DNA from: G965267605 sp965267605
Lineage (GTDB): Bacteria; Bacteroidota; Bacteroidia; Flavobacteriales_E; Vicingaceae
Direction: 5' to 3'
DNA: 64,000 bases
Assembly: GCA_965267605.1 (NCBI GenBank)
Contig: OZ254088.1
Span: 434,001 to 498,000 of the forward strand
Each line of letters opens with the position of its first letter. The first letter of the stretch is position 1. Below the pieces are notes generated by a model. That model saw only the letters and a program-made list of their open reading frames with translations, ran no database searches and was not told the origin of the DNA. This document shows positions 1 to 7,615 of the stretch, one piece after another. Made by a program: the position numbers and the translations under genes.

Positions 1-1
1 T

Positions 2-265
2 GAACGTGTAACTCCCTCCATGGGTGTGCAGGTATTTCCCAATCCGTGCCAAAGTAATTTAACCGTGATGGTAAACGGTGTTGATGAGGTGGAGTATGAA
101 CTTAGATCCTTGGACGGTGCCCTGCTCCTACGAGATAGGGTTATTGGCACGGGTGGTGTGTGCAGAGGTGAACTAGGTATTCGGGCAGTGGCAGCAGGTG
201 TATACCTGCTGAGGATTAAAAGTGATAAAGGTCTTGTGAACGAGAAAGTAGTGGTAAGGCGCTAG
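2..265 (+). CDS. C-terminal end of a T9SS-secreted protein (partial)
   Basis: Only the last ~87 residues are present; the frame is open to the left edge, so the protein begins outside the window. What remains is a type A T9SS sorting domain: a 'VFPNP' turn near the start, a middle strand 'YELRSLDGALL', and an ending 'AAGVYLLRIKSDKG..' closed by basic residues (VVVRR). In this family the domain directs an exported protein across the outer membrane through the Por machinery and is usually removed at the surface. The cargo function cannot be known from this piece. It converges on the next gene across a bidirectional hairpin terminator. Confidence 0.85.
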   Translation, partial: ERVTPSMGVQVFPNPCQSNLTVMVNGVDEVEYELRSLDGALLLRDRVIGTGGVCRGELGIRAVAAGVYLLRIKSDKGLVNEKVVVRR

Positions 266-289
266 AAGTATTCATTTCCGTTCACAAAA

Positions 290-313
290 AAAGGGAGGCC
301 GAGGCCTCCCTTT
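290..313. terminator. Bidirectional intrinsic terminator
   Basis: A perfect 11-bp inverted repeat (AAAGGGAGGCC / GGCCTCCCTTT) with a 2-nt loop. It has an A-run on its left and Ts on its right, so it can act on both strands. It separates two convergent T9SS cargo genes. Confidence 0.9.
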
Positions 314-334
314 GTGTTTCAATATCTAATCGGA

Positions 335-1924
335 CTAGTTCTTAACCAGCCTGAAAGTCTGTTTCATTCCATTCAATTCCACATTCAGGTAGTAAACACC
401 TTTGGCCTGTGGTCGAATGTCAACAACACTTGTATTTGCCGGATCGTTTGCCATCCATACGCGTCTTCCAACAGCATCAAACACCTCTAGTTTACTGAAG
501 TGTTCTCCTTGTGGAATACGAACATTGAACAACCCATTACCCGGGTTTGGTGCAATCTTCACCATATCACTAAGTGCGCCTTCCTTAATGCCTGTACACC
601 AAACAACAGTGATCATTACCGAATCAGCGTGGTTACATCCTGACGTATCCGTGTAATAGATCCAGTGACCTCCCTTCTCAGCCGTTGCCGGGTCAAACAT
701 GTTTCCAGTTACACCAGTACCACTGTAAACACCACCTGCCGGGCTACCGGCTGGAAGTGTGATTGTACCACTGGAAGTGCAAATGGTATCCTGAGATAAT
801 GCCCCAAGCGTTGGAACTGCGTTGGTATCATTCACGGTCACTGTGAAACTGCAGGAGTCAACACCATTACCATTTGATGTTACAAACGTATTGGTTGTTG
901 TACCAACTGGGAAAGCGGAACCTGAAGGAAGTCCAGCTGTTTGTGTTGTATTAACAGCAACACCAAACCATTCGATCTTCACAATTCCGTGCCCGTTCCG
1001 AACACCTGCGCTATCCGTTCGGTTCGCTCCAGCGTTGAATGAGCCACCAGCACCACCACCAGTTCTGTTGGTACCGGTACATGTTCCAGTGTGTTGGCCA
1101 CCGCCACCACCGGAGTAGCCACCACCACCGCCACCACCGACAGTGTTGCAAGAGGTGCTTCCACCTCCACCAAAGCCACCATAGGCATCGCGTGAGCAAG
1201 CGCCATCAGTTCTTCCAGGAGCGCCACCAGCACCACCATTCAGAAAGGATTTTCCACCGAAGCCACCATTGTAATTTGGAGCACCAGTGTTGCCATCCTG
1301 GCCATCAGTGTAGAAGCCTCCCCCTCCACCACCACCGTGGCTTTGAGGGGGCGCACAGGCTGATCCACCGTTTCCGCCAGTACCGCCATTAATCACGCTA
1401 CCTGAACATGCTGTTCCATTGGTATCAACTGGTGCGTGTACTCCGTTGTTATCTGATGAGGCACCACCGCCTCCACCGCCAACCATCAATGGTTGACCGC
1501 CAATTGTAGCAACGAAGGTTCCACCACCACCGCCACCAACAGCGTCATCTTCACCTTGTTGACCAACAAGAATAAGAAGGGTATCTCCTGGAATAACAGT
1601 TACATCGCCACCCGCATGGGCACCTAATCCTCCTGTTCTACTATTGTAATCAGAGTTACCGCCTCTTGCACCCCAGGCCTCTATGTGAAGCGTAGTGATC
1701 CCTGCAGGAACAATAAAAGTGTCAATCACACCACTGTAGTTGAACGTTTGGTTGCCATTCTGGCAAGTGTCCAGTCCACTTGGGGTAACGTAGTTTACCA
1801 CTGCCGAACATTTACCTGGATCGTTAGATACTGTAATGTTCGCAGGGCATGAGATTGTCGGAGGGCATTGGGCCATCATTCCCGTTCCTGCCAACAGGCA
1901 TATAGAAAGTAACAGTCTTCTCAT
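335..1924 (-). CDS. Secreted glycine-rich HYR-domain protein with T9SS sorting domain
   Basis: 529 aa with a signal peptide (MRRLLLSICLLAGTGMMAQ). Directly after it comes the first half of a HYR-like beta-sandwich ('CPANITVSNDPGKCSAVVNY', then T-C). This is interrupted by a long Gly-rich region (about residues 60-320) full of GGGGGG runs, starting with 'FIVPAGITTLHIEAWGARGG', which resembles the glycine-rich domain found with ALK/LTK-like ectodomains. The HYR half resumes at 'GSAFPVGTTTNTF..SCSFTVTVND'. The last ~75 residues are a T9SS sorting domain ('IAPNPGNGLFNV..GVYYLNVELNG'). It is probably a surface adhesin or matrix protein; the substrate is unknown. The ATG start fits the signal peptide and a good upstream promoter. 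Long stop-free His-rich and Trp-rich frames over the Gly-rich DNA are composition artefacts. Confidence 0.85.
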   Translation of the reverse strand: MRRLLLSICLLAGTGMMAQCPPTISCPANITVSNDPGKCSAVVNYVTPSGLDTCQNGNQTFNYSGVIDTFIVPAGITTLHIEAWGARGGNSDYNSRTGGLGAHAGGDVTVIPGDTLLILVGQQGEDDAVGGGGGGTFVATIGGQPLMVGGGGGGASSDNNGVHAPVDTNGTACSGSVINGGTGGNGGSACAPPQSHGGGGGGGFYTDGQDGNTGAPNYNGGFGGKSFLNGGAGGAPGRTDGACSRDAYGGFGGGGSTSCNTVGGGGGGGYSGGGGGQHTGTCTGTNRTGGGAGGSFNAGANRTDSAGVRNGHGIVKIEWFGVAVNTTQTAGLPSGSAFPVGTTTNTFVTSNGNGVDSCSFTVTVNDTNAVPTLGALSQDTICTSSGTITLPAGSPAGGVYSGTGVTGNMFDPATAEKGGHWIYYTDTSGCNHADSVMITVVWCTGIKEGALSDMVKIAPNPGNGLFNVRIPQGEHFSKLEVFDAVGRRVWMANDPANTSVVDIRPQAKGVYYLNVELNGMKQTFRLVKN

Positions 1925-1946
1925 GTTTAAGATTTTGGTTCAACGG

Positions 1947-1977
1947 CAAATGTCGCACGGAAATAAATCATGAACAA
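1947..1977 (-). promoter_or_regulatory. Putative promoter of the Gly-rich HYR gene
   Basis: On the minus strand TTG (1977-1975), a 20-bp spacer, and GACATTTG (1954-1947) fit the Bacteroidota TTG-N19-23-TAnnTTTG pattern with one mismatch. The box lies 22 bp before the ATG. Confidence 0.45.
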
Positions 1978-2084
1978 GAATTCCGTGGGATTTTCGACCA
2001 AACCAGTTCCTTGCCATAGATAAGCCCCCATACTTCCAGTTTAAAAGCATTTCGTAGATTTATGGCTGCTATAAACTCTACCTA

Positions 2085-3638
2085 ATGCGGAACTTCGTAA
2101 CAATTGCTTTCGCGCTGATTATTTCCAGCGCTGCATTCGCTCAGCCTGCTACTCCGAACATTACAGGACCTGCAAGTGGATCGCAACAAACATGGTGTAA
2201 GGTGCTGGTAGATTGGGACCCAGTTTTTGGTGGTGCCAACTACCGTGTTCAGTACGATACAGATCCAGCGTTTGGCTCGCCAAGCTCTCAGTGGTCTGTA
2301 CCCTCATCTACGTGGCTTCAGAATATGGAATTCAATTCCAAGATGTACTGGAGAGTGAAAGCGTATGATGCTTCAAACGACTCTTCAGCGTGGTCAGTAG
2401 TTGATTCATTTCTGACATTTAATGCATCCCTTATCGTTCTTGAGAATCCAGTTGGGGATCAAACAATTTTCGAGAATTATAAGAAGGGCAATACAGACGA
2501 TAACGTCTTTACCTTGAACAATGAATTGAGTTGGGAGGGTGTATGCCCTAGTGCTATCGTGGAAACCTCAACAAACTTTGGTTTCACTACGCCTAGCGCA
2601 TCAACGGTGAACGATACAAGTGCATGGGCGCTTAACCTTGATTATAACCAGAAGTACTGGTGGCGCATCAGGTTTATCAATAATGTTGATTCCAGCGCGT
2701 GGTCAGCTGTTGATAGTTTTAGAACCAAGGATGCTCCTCAGATCATCAACTTTCCTGATTCTGCTGTAGATATCGCACCAAGCAATACTGCAATAGATTC
2801 AGCTTTGGCTTTCAAGATCAAGCCTTACTTCAATTCTGATTTTTACCAGTTCCAGATCGATACAACACCGAACTTTAACTCTACCAATCAGATGCTGATC
2901 ACTAAAGACAGCACATTCGTAACTGAGCCGAACAGTCCAAAGGATTTGATCTTCAAGTATTGGAAACCGGTTAACCCATTGAAGTTTGGATATCAGTACC
3001 ATTGGAGAGTAAGGGCGCGTAATTCCTATGATACTTCCGCGTGGACGCCAACAAGAACTTTCTGGGTATGGAACCTTCCAGTTCATGTTTACCCAGCGAA
3101 TGGAGCTGTACTTACTATAAAGCAGCCGTATTGTAAGTGGCTACGGCAAGATGGCCTGGATGGCTATTCATTTGTGTATGCTACTAATCCTGGGTTCATC
3201 GGAGCTACAGTTGTGAATGTTCCGCAACCTGCTTCAAATGACAGTGCATTCTTCTTCTTCCCGAACCCGTTAACAAATGGTACTACTTACTATTGGAGAG
3301 TACAGGGATATTTGGGAGTTGATTCCAGTCTGTGGTCGCAAGCGGATAGCTTTACAATTTCTCCAACAGCTGGCATTGAGGGTGTGGTAAGCGAGCCAGG
3401 AGTTGCAGTTTATCCAATACCTGCTGACGAAACAGTTACTGTGCAGCTTACAGCACTTAACGCTGCTACTAAGATTGAGTTGATCGATGTAACGGGTAAC
3501 CTCATTGAGCGCAGGTCATTGGGTGTTATTTCTTCCCGGCAGGTTGATCTCGATGTTTCTGAGTTACCACCCGGAATGTACTTTGTGAAGGTCTCCTACG
3601 GAGATGAACAGATATCCAAACGGGTGATTGTGCGCTAA
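2085..3638 (+). CDS. Secreted protein with fibronectin III-like repeats and T9SS sorting domain
   Basis: 517 aa with a signal peptide (MRNFVTIAFALIISSAAFAQ). Four or five beta-sandwich repeats of about 95 residues follow, each ending in a near-identical strand: 'YWRVKAYDASNDSSAWS', 'YWWRIRFINNVDSSAWS', 'YHWRVRARNSYDTSAW', 'YYWRVQGYLGVDSSLWS'. This W-R-V..D-S-S-x-W-S signature marks fibronectin III-like modules common in Bacteroidota surface proteins. The C-terminus ('VYPIPADETVTVQL..PPGMYFVKVSYGDEQ..RVIVR') is a T9SS type A sorting domain. Predicted cell-surface or released protein, perhaps adhesive; no catalytic domain seen. A strong hairpin terminator lies 6 bp after the stop. Confidence 0.85.
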   Translation: MRNFVTIAFALIISSAAFAQPATPNITGPASGSQQTWCKVLVDWDPVFGGANYRVQYDTDPAFGSPSSQWSVPSSTWLQNMEFNSKMYWRVKAYDASNDSSAWSVVDSFLTFNASLIVLENPVGDQTIFENYKKGNTDDNVFTLNNELSWEGVCPSAIVETSTNFGFTTPSASTVNDTSAWALNLDYNQKYWWRIRFINNVDSSAWSAVDSFRTKDAPQIINFPDSAVDIAPSNTAIDSALAFKIKPYFNSDFYQFQIDTTPNFNSTNQMLITKDSTFVTEPNSPKDLIFKYWKPVNPLKFGYQYHWRVRARNSYDTSAWTPTRTFWVWNLPVHVYPANGAVLTIKQPYCKWLRQDGLDGYSFVYATNPGFIGATVVNVPQPASNDSAFFFFPNPLTNGTTYYWRVQGYLGVDSSLWSQADSFTISPTAGIEGVVSEPGVAVYPIPADETVTVQLTALNAATKIELIDVTGNLIERRSLGVISSRQVDLDVSELPPGMYFVKVSYGDEQISKRVIVR

Positions 3639-3644
3639 AAAATT

Positions 3645-3670
3645 AAACTGCTGCTTATGCAGCAGTTTTT
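3645..3670 (+). terminator. Intrinsic terminator that fixes the rimO start
   Basis: A perfect stem AAACTGCTGC / GCAGCAGTTT with a TTAT loop, followed by Ts. An in-frame ATG at 3657 lies inside the hairpin and is therefore unlikely to be the rimO start. Confidence 0.85.
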
Positions 3671-3674
3671 GTTT

Positions 3675-4985
3675 ATGAAGGTTCGTACTGCTAAGAGGAA
3701 TAAGATCAACGTAGTTACCTTGGGATGTGCCAAGAACATCTTCGATTCGGAGGTGCTTATGTCTCAGCTTAAGGCGAATGATTTCGATGTAGAACATGAG
3801 CGGGAGGATGGGGCGCAGATCGTGATTGTAAATACCTGTGGGTTCATAGACAATGCGAAAGAGGAGTCGGTTGACGCAATCGTTCAGTATGCGGAAGCCA
3901 AGAATGAAGGCCTCATCGAGAAGCTTTATGTGACAGGCTGTTTATCCGAACGGTATGCCGAAGACCTGAAATCAGAACTGCCCGAGGTGGACGCCTTCTT
4001 TGGAACACGACAACTTCCAAACATTCTCAAGACATTAAACGCGGACTACAAAAGTGAACTACTGGGAGAAAGGGTGCTTACTACTCCAAGTCATTATGCG
4101 TACTTCAAGATTTCGGAAGGTTGTGACAGGCCATGCTCGTTTTGTGCAATTCCCTTGATGCGCGGCAAGCACCGGAGTACTCCGATAGAAGAATTGGTAA
4201 AGCGTGCTGAAAACCTGGCTGCGAAAGGTGTGAAAGAATTGATCCTTATTGCACAAGACAGCACTTATTACGGTTTAGACCTTTATCAGGAAAGAAAACT
4301 AGCCGAACTGCTGAATGCGCTCTCTGAAGTAGAGGGTATCGAATGGCTCAGGCTGCATTATGCATTTCCTAATGGCTTCCCATTAGATGTAATTGATGTG
4401 ATCCGGGACAATCCGAAAGTCTGCAGTTATATCGACATTCCCTTGCAGCATATCAATAACGAAATTCTCAAATCGATGAAGCGAGGTACATCGTATGAGA
4501 AGACCACTACACTTCTTCGAAAGTTCAGAACTGAGGTTCCGGACATAGCCATTCGTACCACATTGATTGCAGGTTATCCAGGTGAAACGCAGGAACAGTT
4601 TGAAGAGCTTTGCGAGTGGGTAGAGGAGATGAAGTTTGATAGACTTGGTGTGTTTGAATACTCGCATGAAGAGAATACCACAGCTTACGAATTAGAAGAT
4701 GACGTGCACCCCACGATCAAACGGGAAAGGGTGGAGCACATAATGAATATTCAGCGAGGTATTTCCTACGATCTGAATCAGGCACGTGTTGGCAAAACCT
4801 ATAGGGTATTGTTTGATCGGGTTGAAGGCGACCATTTCATCGGAAGGACTGAATTCGATAGCGTTGAAGTGGATAATGAGGTACTGGTTCCTGCTTCAGA
4901 TGTATACGTTCGGATTGGAGACTTTGCCAATGTAAAGATCACCTCAGCTTCAGACTTTGATTTATTTGGTGAAGTCGTACCTTAG
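3675..4985 (+). CDS. rimO: Ribosomal protein S12 methylthiotransferase RimO
   Basis: Radical-SAM methylthiotransferase that adds a methylthio group to the conserved aspartate of ribosomal protein S12. The N-terminal UPF0004 domain carries the three auxiliary-cluster cysteines (in 'TLGCAKN', 'NTCGFIDNA', 'TGCLSERY'). The radical-SAM motif CxxxCxxC is C150-C154-C157 ('GCDRPCSFCAIPLMRGKHRS'), and a TRAM-like C-terminal domain ends the protein. Length 436 aa is normal. I chose the ATG at 3675 over 3657 because 3657 sits in the preceding terminator hairpin and 'MKVRTAKRNKINVVTLGCAKN' matches the usual N-terminus. The S12-specific type is favoured over MiaB by this motif context. The next gene starts 22 bp downstream. 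Confidence 0.95.
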   Translation: MKVRTAKRNKINVVTLGCAKNIFDSEVLMSQLKANDFDVEHEREDGAQIVIVNTCGFIDNAKEESVDAIVQYAEAKNEGLIEKLYVTGCLSERYAEDLKSELPEVDAFFGTRQLPNILKTLNADYKSELLGERVLTTPSHYAYFKISEGCDRPCSFCAIPLMRGKHRSTPIEELVKRAENLAAKGVKELILIAQDSTYYGLDLYQERKLAELLNALSEVEGIEWLRLHYAFPNGFPLDVIDVIRDNPKVCSYIDIPLQHINNEILKSMKRGTSYEKTTTLLRKFRTEVPDIAIRTTLIAGYPGETQEQFEELCEWVEEMKFDRLGVFEYSHEENTTAYELEDDVHPTIKRERVEHIMNIQRGISYDLNQARVGKTYRVLFDRVEGDHFIGRTEFDSVEVDNEVLVPASDVYVRIGDFANVKITSASDFDLFGEVVP

Positions 4986-5007
4986 AACGATACCAAATAT
5001 CCATTCC

Positions 5008-5784
5008 ATGAGTTCAATTTTGTTCGAGGTAATTGATGGCGTTGGGAAGATCACGCTCAATCGAGAAAACGTATTCAATAGTTTTAATCGTGAGATGGCA
5101 TTGGCAATGCAGGATGCATTGAACCAATGTGAGGAGAATGCGGAGGTTCGTGCCATATACATTGTCGGGAATGGCAAGGCTTTTTGTGCAGGACAGGATT
5201 TGGCTGAAGCTATAGACCCTGAAGGACCAGAATTGCTGAGCATTGTTACGGAACATTACAACCCCATCATCCTCAAAATGCGCTCTATTGAGAAACCAGT
5301 TGTTACTGCGGTAAATGGTGTAGCAGCGGGTGCTGGTGCCAACATCGCTTTTGCAGGTGACATATGTGTAGCAACGGCTTCGGCTTCATTCATTCAGGCA
5401 TTTTCGAAAATTGGACTGATCCCAGATAGCGGGGGCACTTATTATCTCCCTCGTATGATTGGGATGCAGAAGGCAGCAGCATTGATGATGCTAGGTGATA
5501 AAGTGAGTGCAGAAGAAGCAGAGGCAATGAACATGATCTACAGGGTATTCTCAGATGATGAATTTGCTGAAGGCAGTTGGGGTATTGCAGCAAAGCTGGC
5601 CAGGATGCCAACCGTAGGTATTGGCCTTACTAAGCGTTTACTCAACATGAGCTATGACAACAATTTGGTAGATCAATTGGCTGAGGAAGCGAAGATACAG
5701 GCTTTAGCGGCTACCTCTCATGATTATGAAGAAGGGGTGAACGCCTTTCTGGAGAAGCGCAAGCCAGAGTTCAAAGGGGCTTAG
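5008..5784 (+). CDS. paaG: Enoyl-CoA hydratase/isomerase, PaaG-like
   Basis: 258-aa crotonase-fold enzyme. Oxyanion-hole segments are visible in 'AFCAGQDL' and 'AVNGVAAGAGANIAFAGD'. The stretch 'ASFIQAFSKIGLIPDSGGTYYLPR' closely follows PaaG (1,2-epoxyphenylacetyl-CoA isomerase), including Asp140 at the position of the PaaG catalytic aspartate. No other phenylacetate genes are present except a PaaI-like thioesterase on the opposite strand nearby, so a general fatty or aromatic acyl-CoA isomerase is also possible. An in-frame codon at 4957 would extend the protein backwards into rimO; the ATG at 5008 gives the normal start. Its stop interlocks with that of the convergent gene (TTAG). Confidence 0.88.
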   Translation: MSSILFEVIDGVGKITLNRENVFNSFNREMALAMQDALNQCEENAEVRAIYIVGNGKAFCAGQDLAEAIDPEGPELLSIVTEHYNPIILKMRSIEKPVVTAVNGVAAGAGANIAFAGDICVATASASFIQAFSKIGLIPDSGGTYYLPRMIGMQKAAALMMLGDKVSAEEAEAMNMIYRVFSDDEFAEGSWGIAAKLARMPTVGIGLTKRLLNMSYDNNLVDQLAEEAKIQALAATSHDYEEGVNAFLEKRKPEFKGA

Positions 5785-6089
5785 AAATCGCTGGCCAGCA
5801 GAAAGGCCAGAGCTACCAGACCGTCAAGAATTGGAAGTAAACTACTGAGCAGGCAGAGCCTGGGTTTATTCGTCCTGAGGAATACCCATCCTAAAACAAT
5901 CGCCAATATACATGTGAAAGGGTATGCGATAAGACATGTTGCAAATGCAAGTAGGGCAGTGTTTTCTTCCGAACCAGGCGCGTCAAAGAGCATGGGAATA
6001 ATGATAAATCCACCCAAGCTTAACAGTGCGGTTAACCCGTAAAGCACACTGGTAATGATCATCCAAACACGTAACGCGTCCTTATTCAT
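5781..6089 (-). CDS. Small membrane protein of unknown function
   Basis: 102 aa with three hydrophobic segments (about 10-32, 45-70, 78-98) and no recognised motif. The 5' end overlaps the PaaI-like gene by 8 bp, so it is probably the last gene of the alpha-2-macroglobulin/oxidoreductase/thioesterase operon. It converges on the PaaG-like gene with interlocked stop codons. A role cannot be assigned. Confidence 0.65.
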   Translation of the reverse strand: MNKDALRVWMIITSVLYGLTALLSLGGFIIIPMLFDAPGSEENTALLAFATCLIAYPFTCILAIVLGWVFLRTNKPRLCLLSSLLPILDGLVALAFLLASDF

Positions 6090-6504
6090 TTACCAGCCAT
6101 TCTTTGGGTGTACGGTATACGGTCCCCTTGAATAGGGCTACAACTTTATCATCCTGATTGGTGATTCGAACCTCGTAAACCGCAATCTTATCTGTGCAGT
6201 TCAACTCAGCTGCCATGGCAGTTAAAGTATCCCCTTCTACCACCTTGGCAGTATGAGATATAGAGGTTTCTATAGATACGGCTTGCCTGCCATGGGAGTT
6301 TGATGCAAAGGCCAGGACACTATCTGCTAGTGTGTATGTGATCGCTCCATGAGCTATTCCAAAACCGTTGAGCATTTCACTACGTACGGTCATCCGGAGT
6401 GTGCATTGGCCTTCTGATTCCTCAATGCGTTCCATTCCCATCCATTTGGAAAATGGATCGTTGTTGTACATCAGGTCAATAACCTGGGTTGCTTTAGGTT
6501 TCAT
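6082..6504 (-). CDS. paaI: Hotdog-fold acyl-CoA thioesterase, PaaI-like
   Basis: 140 aa, the same length as typical PaaI. The core 'GFGIAHGAITYTLADSVLAFASNSHG' matches the PaaI pattern G.G..HGG..F.LAD.A.A.A.NS.G, including the catalytic Asp of 'LADS'. The end 'KVVALFKGTVYRTPKEW' is also typical. PaaI hydrolyses aryl- and hydroxyphenylacetyl-CoA to rescue CoA. The start at 6504 is preferred to a longer in-frame one (6555) because it gives the family N-terminus and lies 1 bp after the upstream stop. It is cotranscribed with an FAD oxidoreductase; the PaaG-like enzyme is on the other strand 300 bp away. Confidence 0.88.
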   Translation of the reverse strand: MKPKATQVIDLMYNNDPFSKWMGMERIEESEGQCTLRMTVRSEMLNGFGIAHGAITYTLADSVLAFASNSHGRQAVSIETSISHTAKVVEGDTLTAMAAELNCTDKIAVYEVRITNQDDKVVALFKGTVYRTPKEWLVNE

Positions 6505-6505
6505 G

Positions 6506-7615
6506 TTAGTTCTGTAAAGCGAGTTCTGCAACTTGCTGTCCAACCAGGCTTCCAATTGCTACGCCCATACCACCAAGTCTTACACCAATATACAGATGCT
6601 CAGAATGTTTCTCAACTATAGGGCGCTTGTTGGGGCCAAACGACATAATTCCGCTCCACTTCATATCCAGCTCAAAGTCGGTGTCTGGAATGATATCGGT
6701 ATGCAAGAGCTCAAGGAGTTTCTCTTCTATGAGATCTGTATTGCCAAAACTGGTTGTTGTTTCCTCACCAAATGCAGCATTTCGCGCCCCACCGATCAGT
6801 ACTCTGTTGTCCACGTTGCGGAAATAGTAATAGCCTTTATCCATGTGAAAGACTCCCGTGAAACGGGTGCCGCCTTTAAGCGGTTGCGTGATCAATACCT
6901 GCCCACGACCAGGCTGCATATCGATGTTTGGAAGCAATTGCTGGGTAAATGCGTTGGTGCATATAAGTATGCGTTCCGCAAAGAATGACATGTTTGTCGT
7001 TTGAACTTCCTTTCCGGAAATAGCGTTTACTTCCGTACCAAAGAGGAACCGAACACCAAGTTTACCACAATACGTCCAAAGCTGATCAATGGCGTTGCCT
7101 GTGTTGATCTGCCCTTCAAATTTATTGAGGATCATGTGCTTAACGGAGGAGGAACTGAATCCAAAATCGGCAATGCGGTGATCTACAATCTCGAATACAT
7201 CATCGTTGAATATGGGACGCAGCAAGGTATTAAGTCTTCCCACTTCGTCCAATGCGTAGCTTTCCGTTTCGCGAATGAGCTCGAATCCACCTGTTGTATT
7301 GATTAAAGTGTCATCACTTATGCGCGATTTGAAAGCTTGAAGTCCCTTCCATCGCATGTTCAGGATATCCAGAACCTCTGTCTCAGATGTTGAGGACAGG
7401 TCATCGATCAATTCTGTAACAGATCCGAAACATGCGAATCCGGCATTCTTGGTGGAGGCACCTGATGGCAGTGTTCCGCGTTCCAGAACGAGTACCTGCA
7501 GGTGCGGATCTTGTTCCTTCACCGCAGCTGCAGCACTCATTCCCACGATTCCTGCTCCTATAATGATGACATCATAGGAAGAAAGCGATTCGCGTTCCCA
7601 GTAGCTCAGGGTCAT
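6506..7615 (-). CDS. FAD-dependent amino acid oxidase/dehydrogenase family protein
   Basis: 369 aa. An N-terminal Rossmann dinucleotide site (YDVIIIGAGIVGMSAA, residues ~14-29), 'LERG' at the end of the second strand, and 'GASTKNAGFACFG' are typical of the DAO family (glycine oxidase, DadA, sarcosine oxidase-like). 'GRGQVLITQPL' and the closing 'YIGVRLGGMGVAIGSLVGQQVAE' are the usual FAD-contacting C-terminal elements. It likely oxidises an amine or amino acid in the cytoplasm; the substrate is not predictable. The ATG overlaps the stop of the upstream macroglobulin gene (ATGA), implying translational coupling, which is functionally surprising. Confidence 0.82.
   Translation of the reverse strand: MTLSYWERESLSSYDVIIIGAGIVGMSAAAAVKEQDPHLQVLVLERGTLPSGASTKNAGFACFGSVTELIDDLSSTSETEVLDILNMRWKGLQAFKSRISDDTLINTTGGFELIRETESYALDEVGRLNTLLRPIFNDDVFEIVDHRIADFGFSSSSVKHMILNKFEGQINTGNAIDQLWTYCGKLGVRFLFGTEVNAISGKEVQTTNMSFFAERILICTNAFTQQLLPNIDMQPGRGQVLITQPLKGGTRFTGVFHMDKGYYYFRNVDNRVLIGGARNAAFGEETTTSFGNTDLIEEKLLELLHTDIIPDTDFELDMKWSGIMSFGPNKRPIVEKHSEHLYIGVRLGGMGVAIGSLVGQQVAELALQN

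Noticed and set aside
979..1392. Stop-free His-rich (plus) and Trp-rich or Val-rich (minus) frames over the Gly-rich gene
   Set aside because: They arise from the GGN-codon repeat bias of the real minus-strand gene and have no start context or family resemblance.
5008..6504. Phenylacetate degradation operon
   Set aside because: Only PaaG-like and PaaI-like genes are present, on opposite strands; paaABCDE, paaK and paaZ are absent.
6533..6988. 151-aa plus-strand frame opposite the oxidoreductase
   Set aside because: Antisense shadow of a well-supported FAD enzyme; no recognisable domain.
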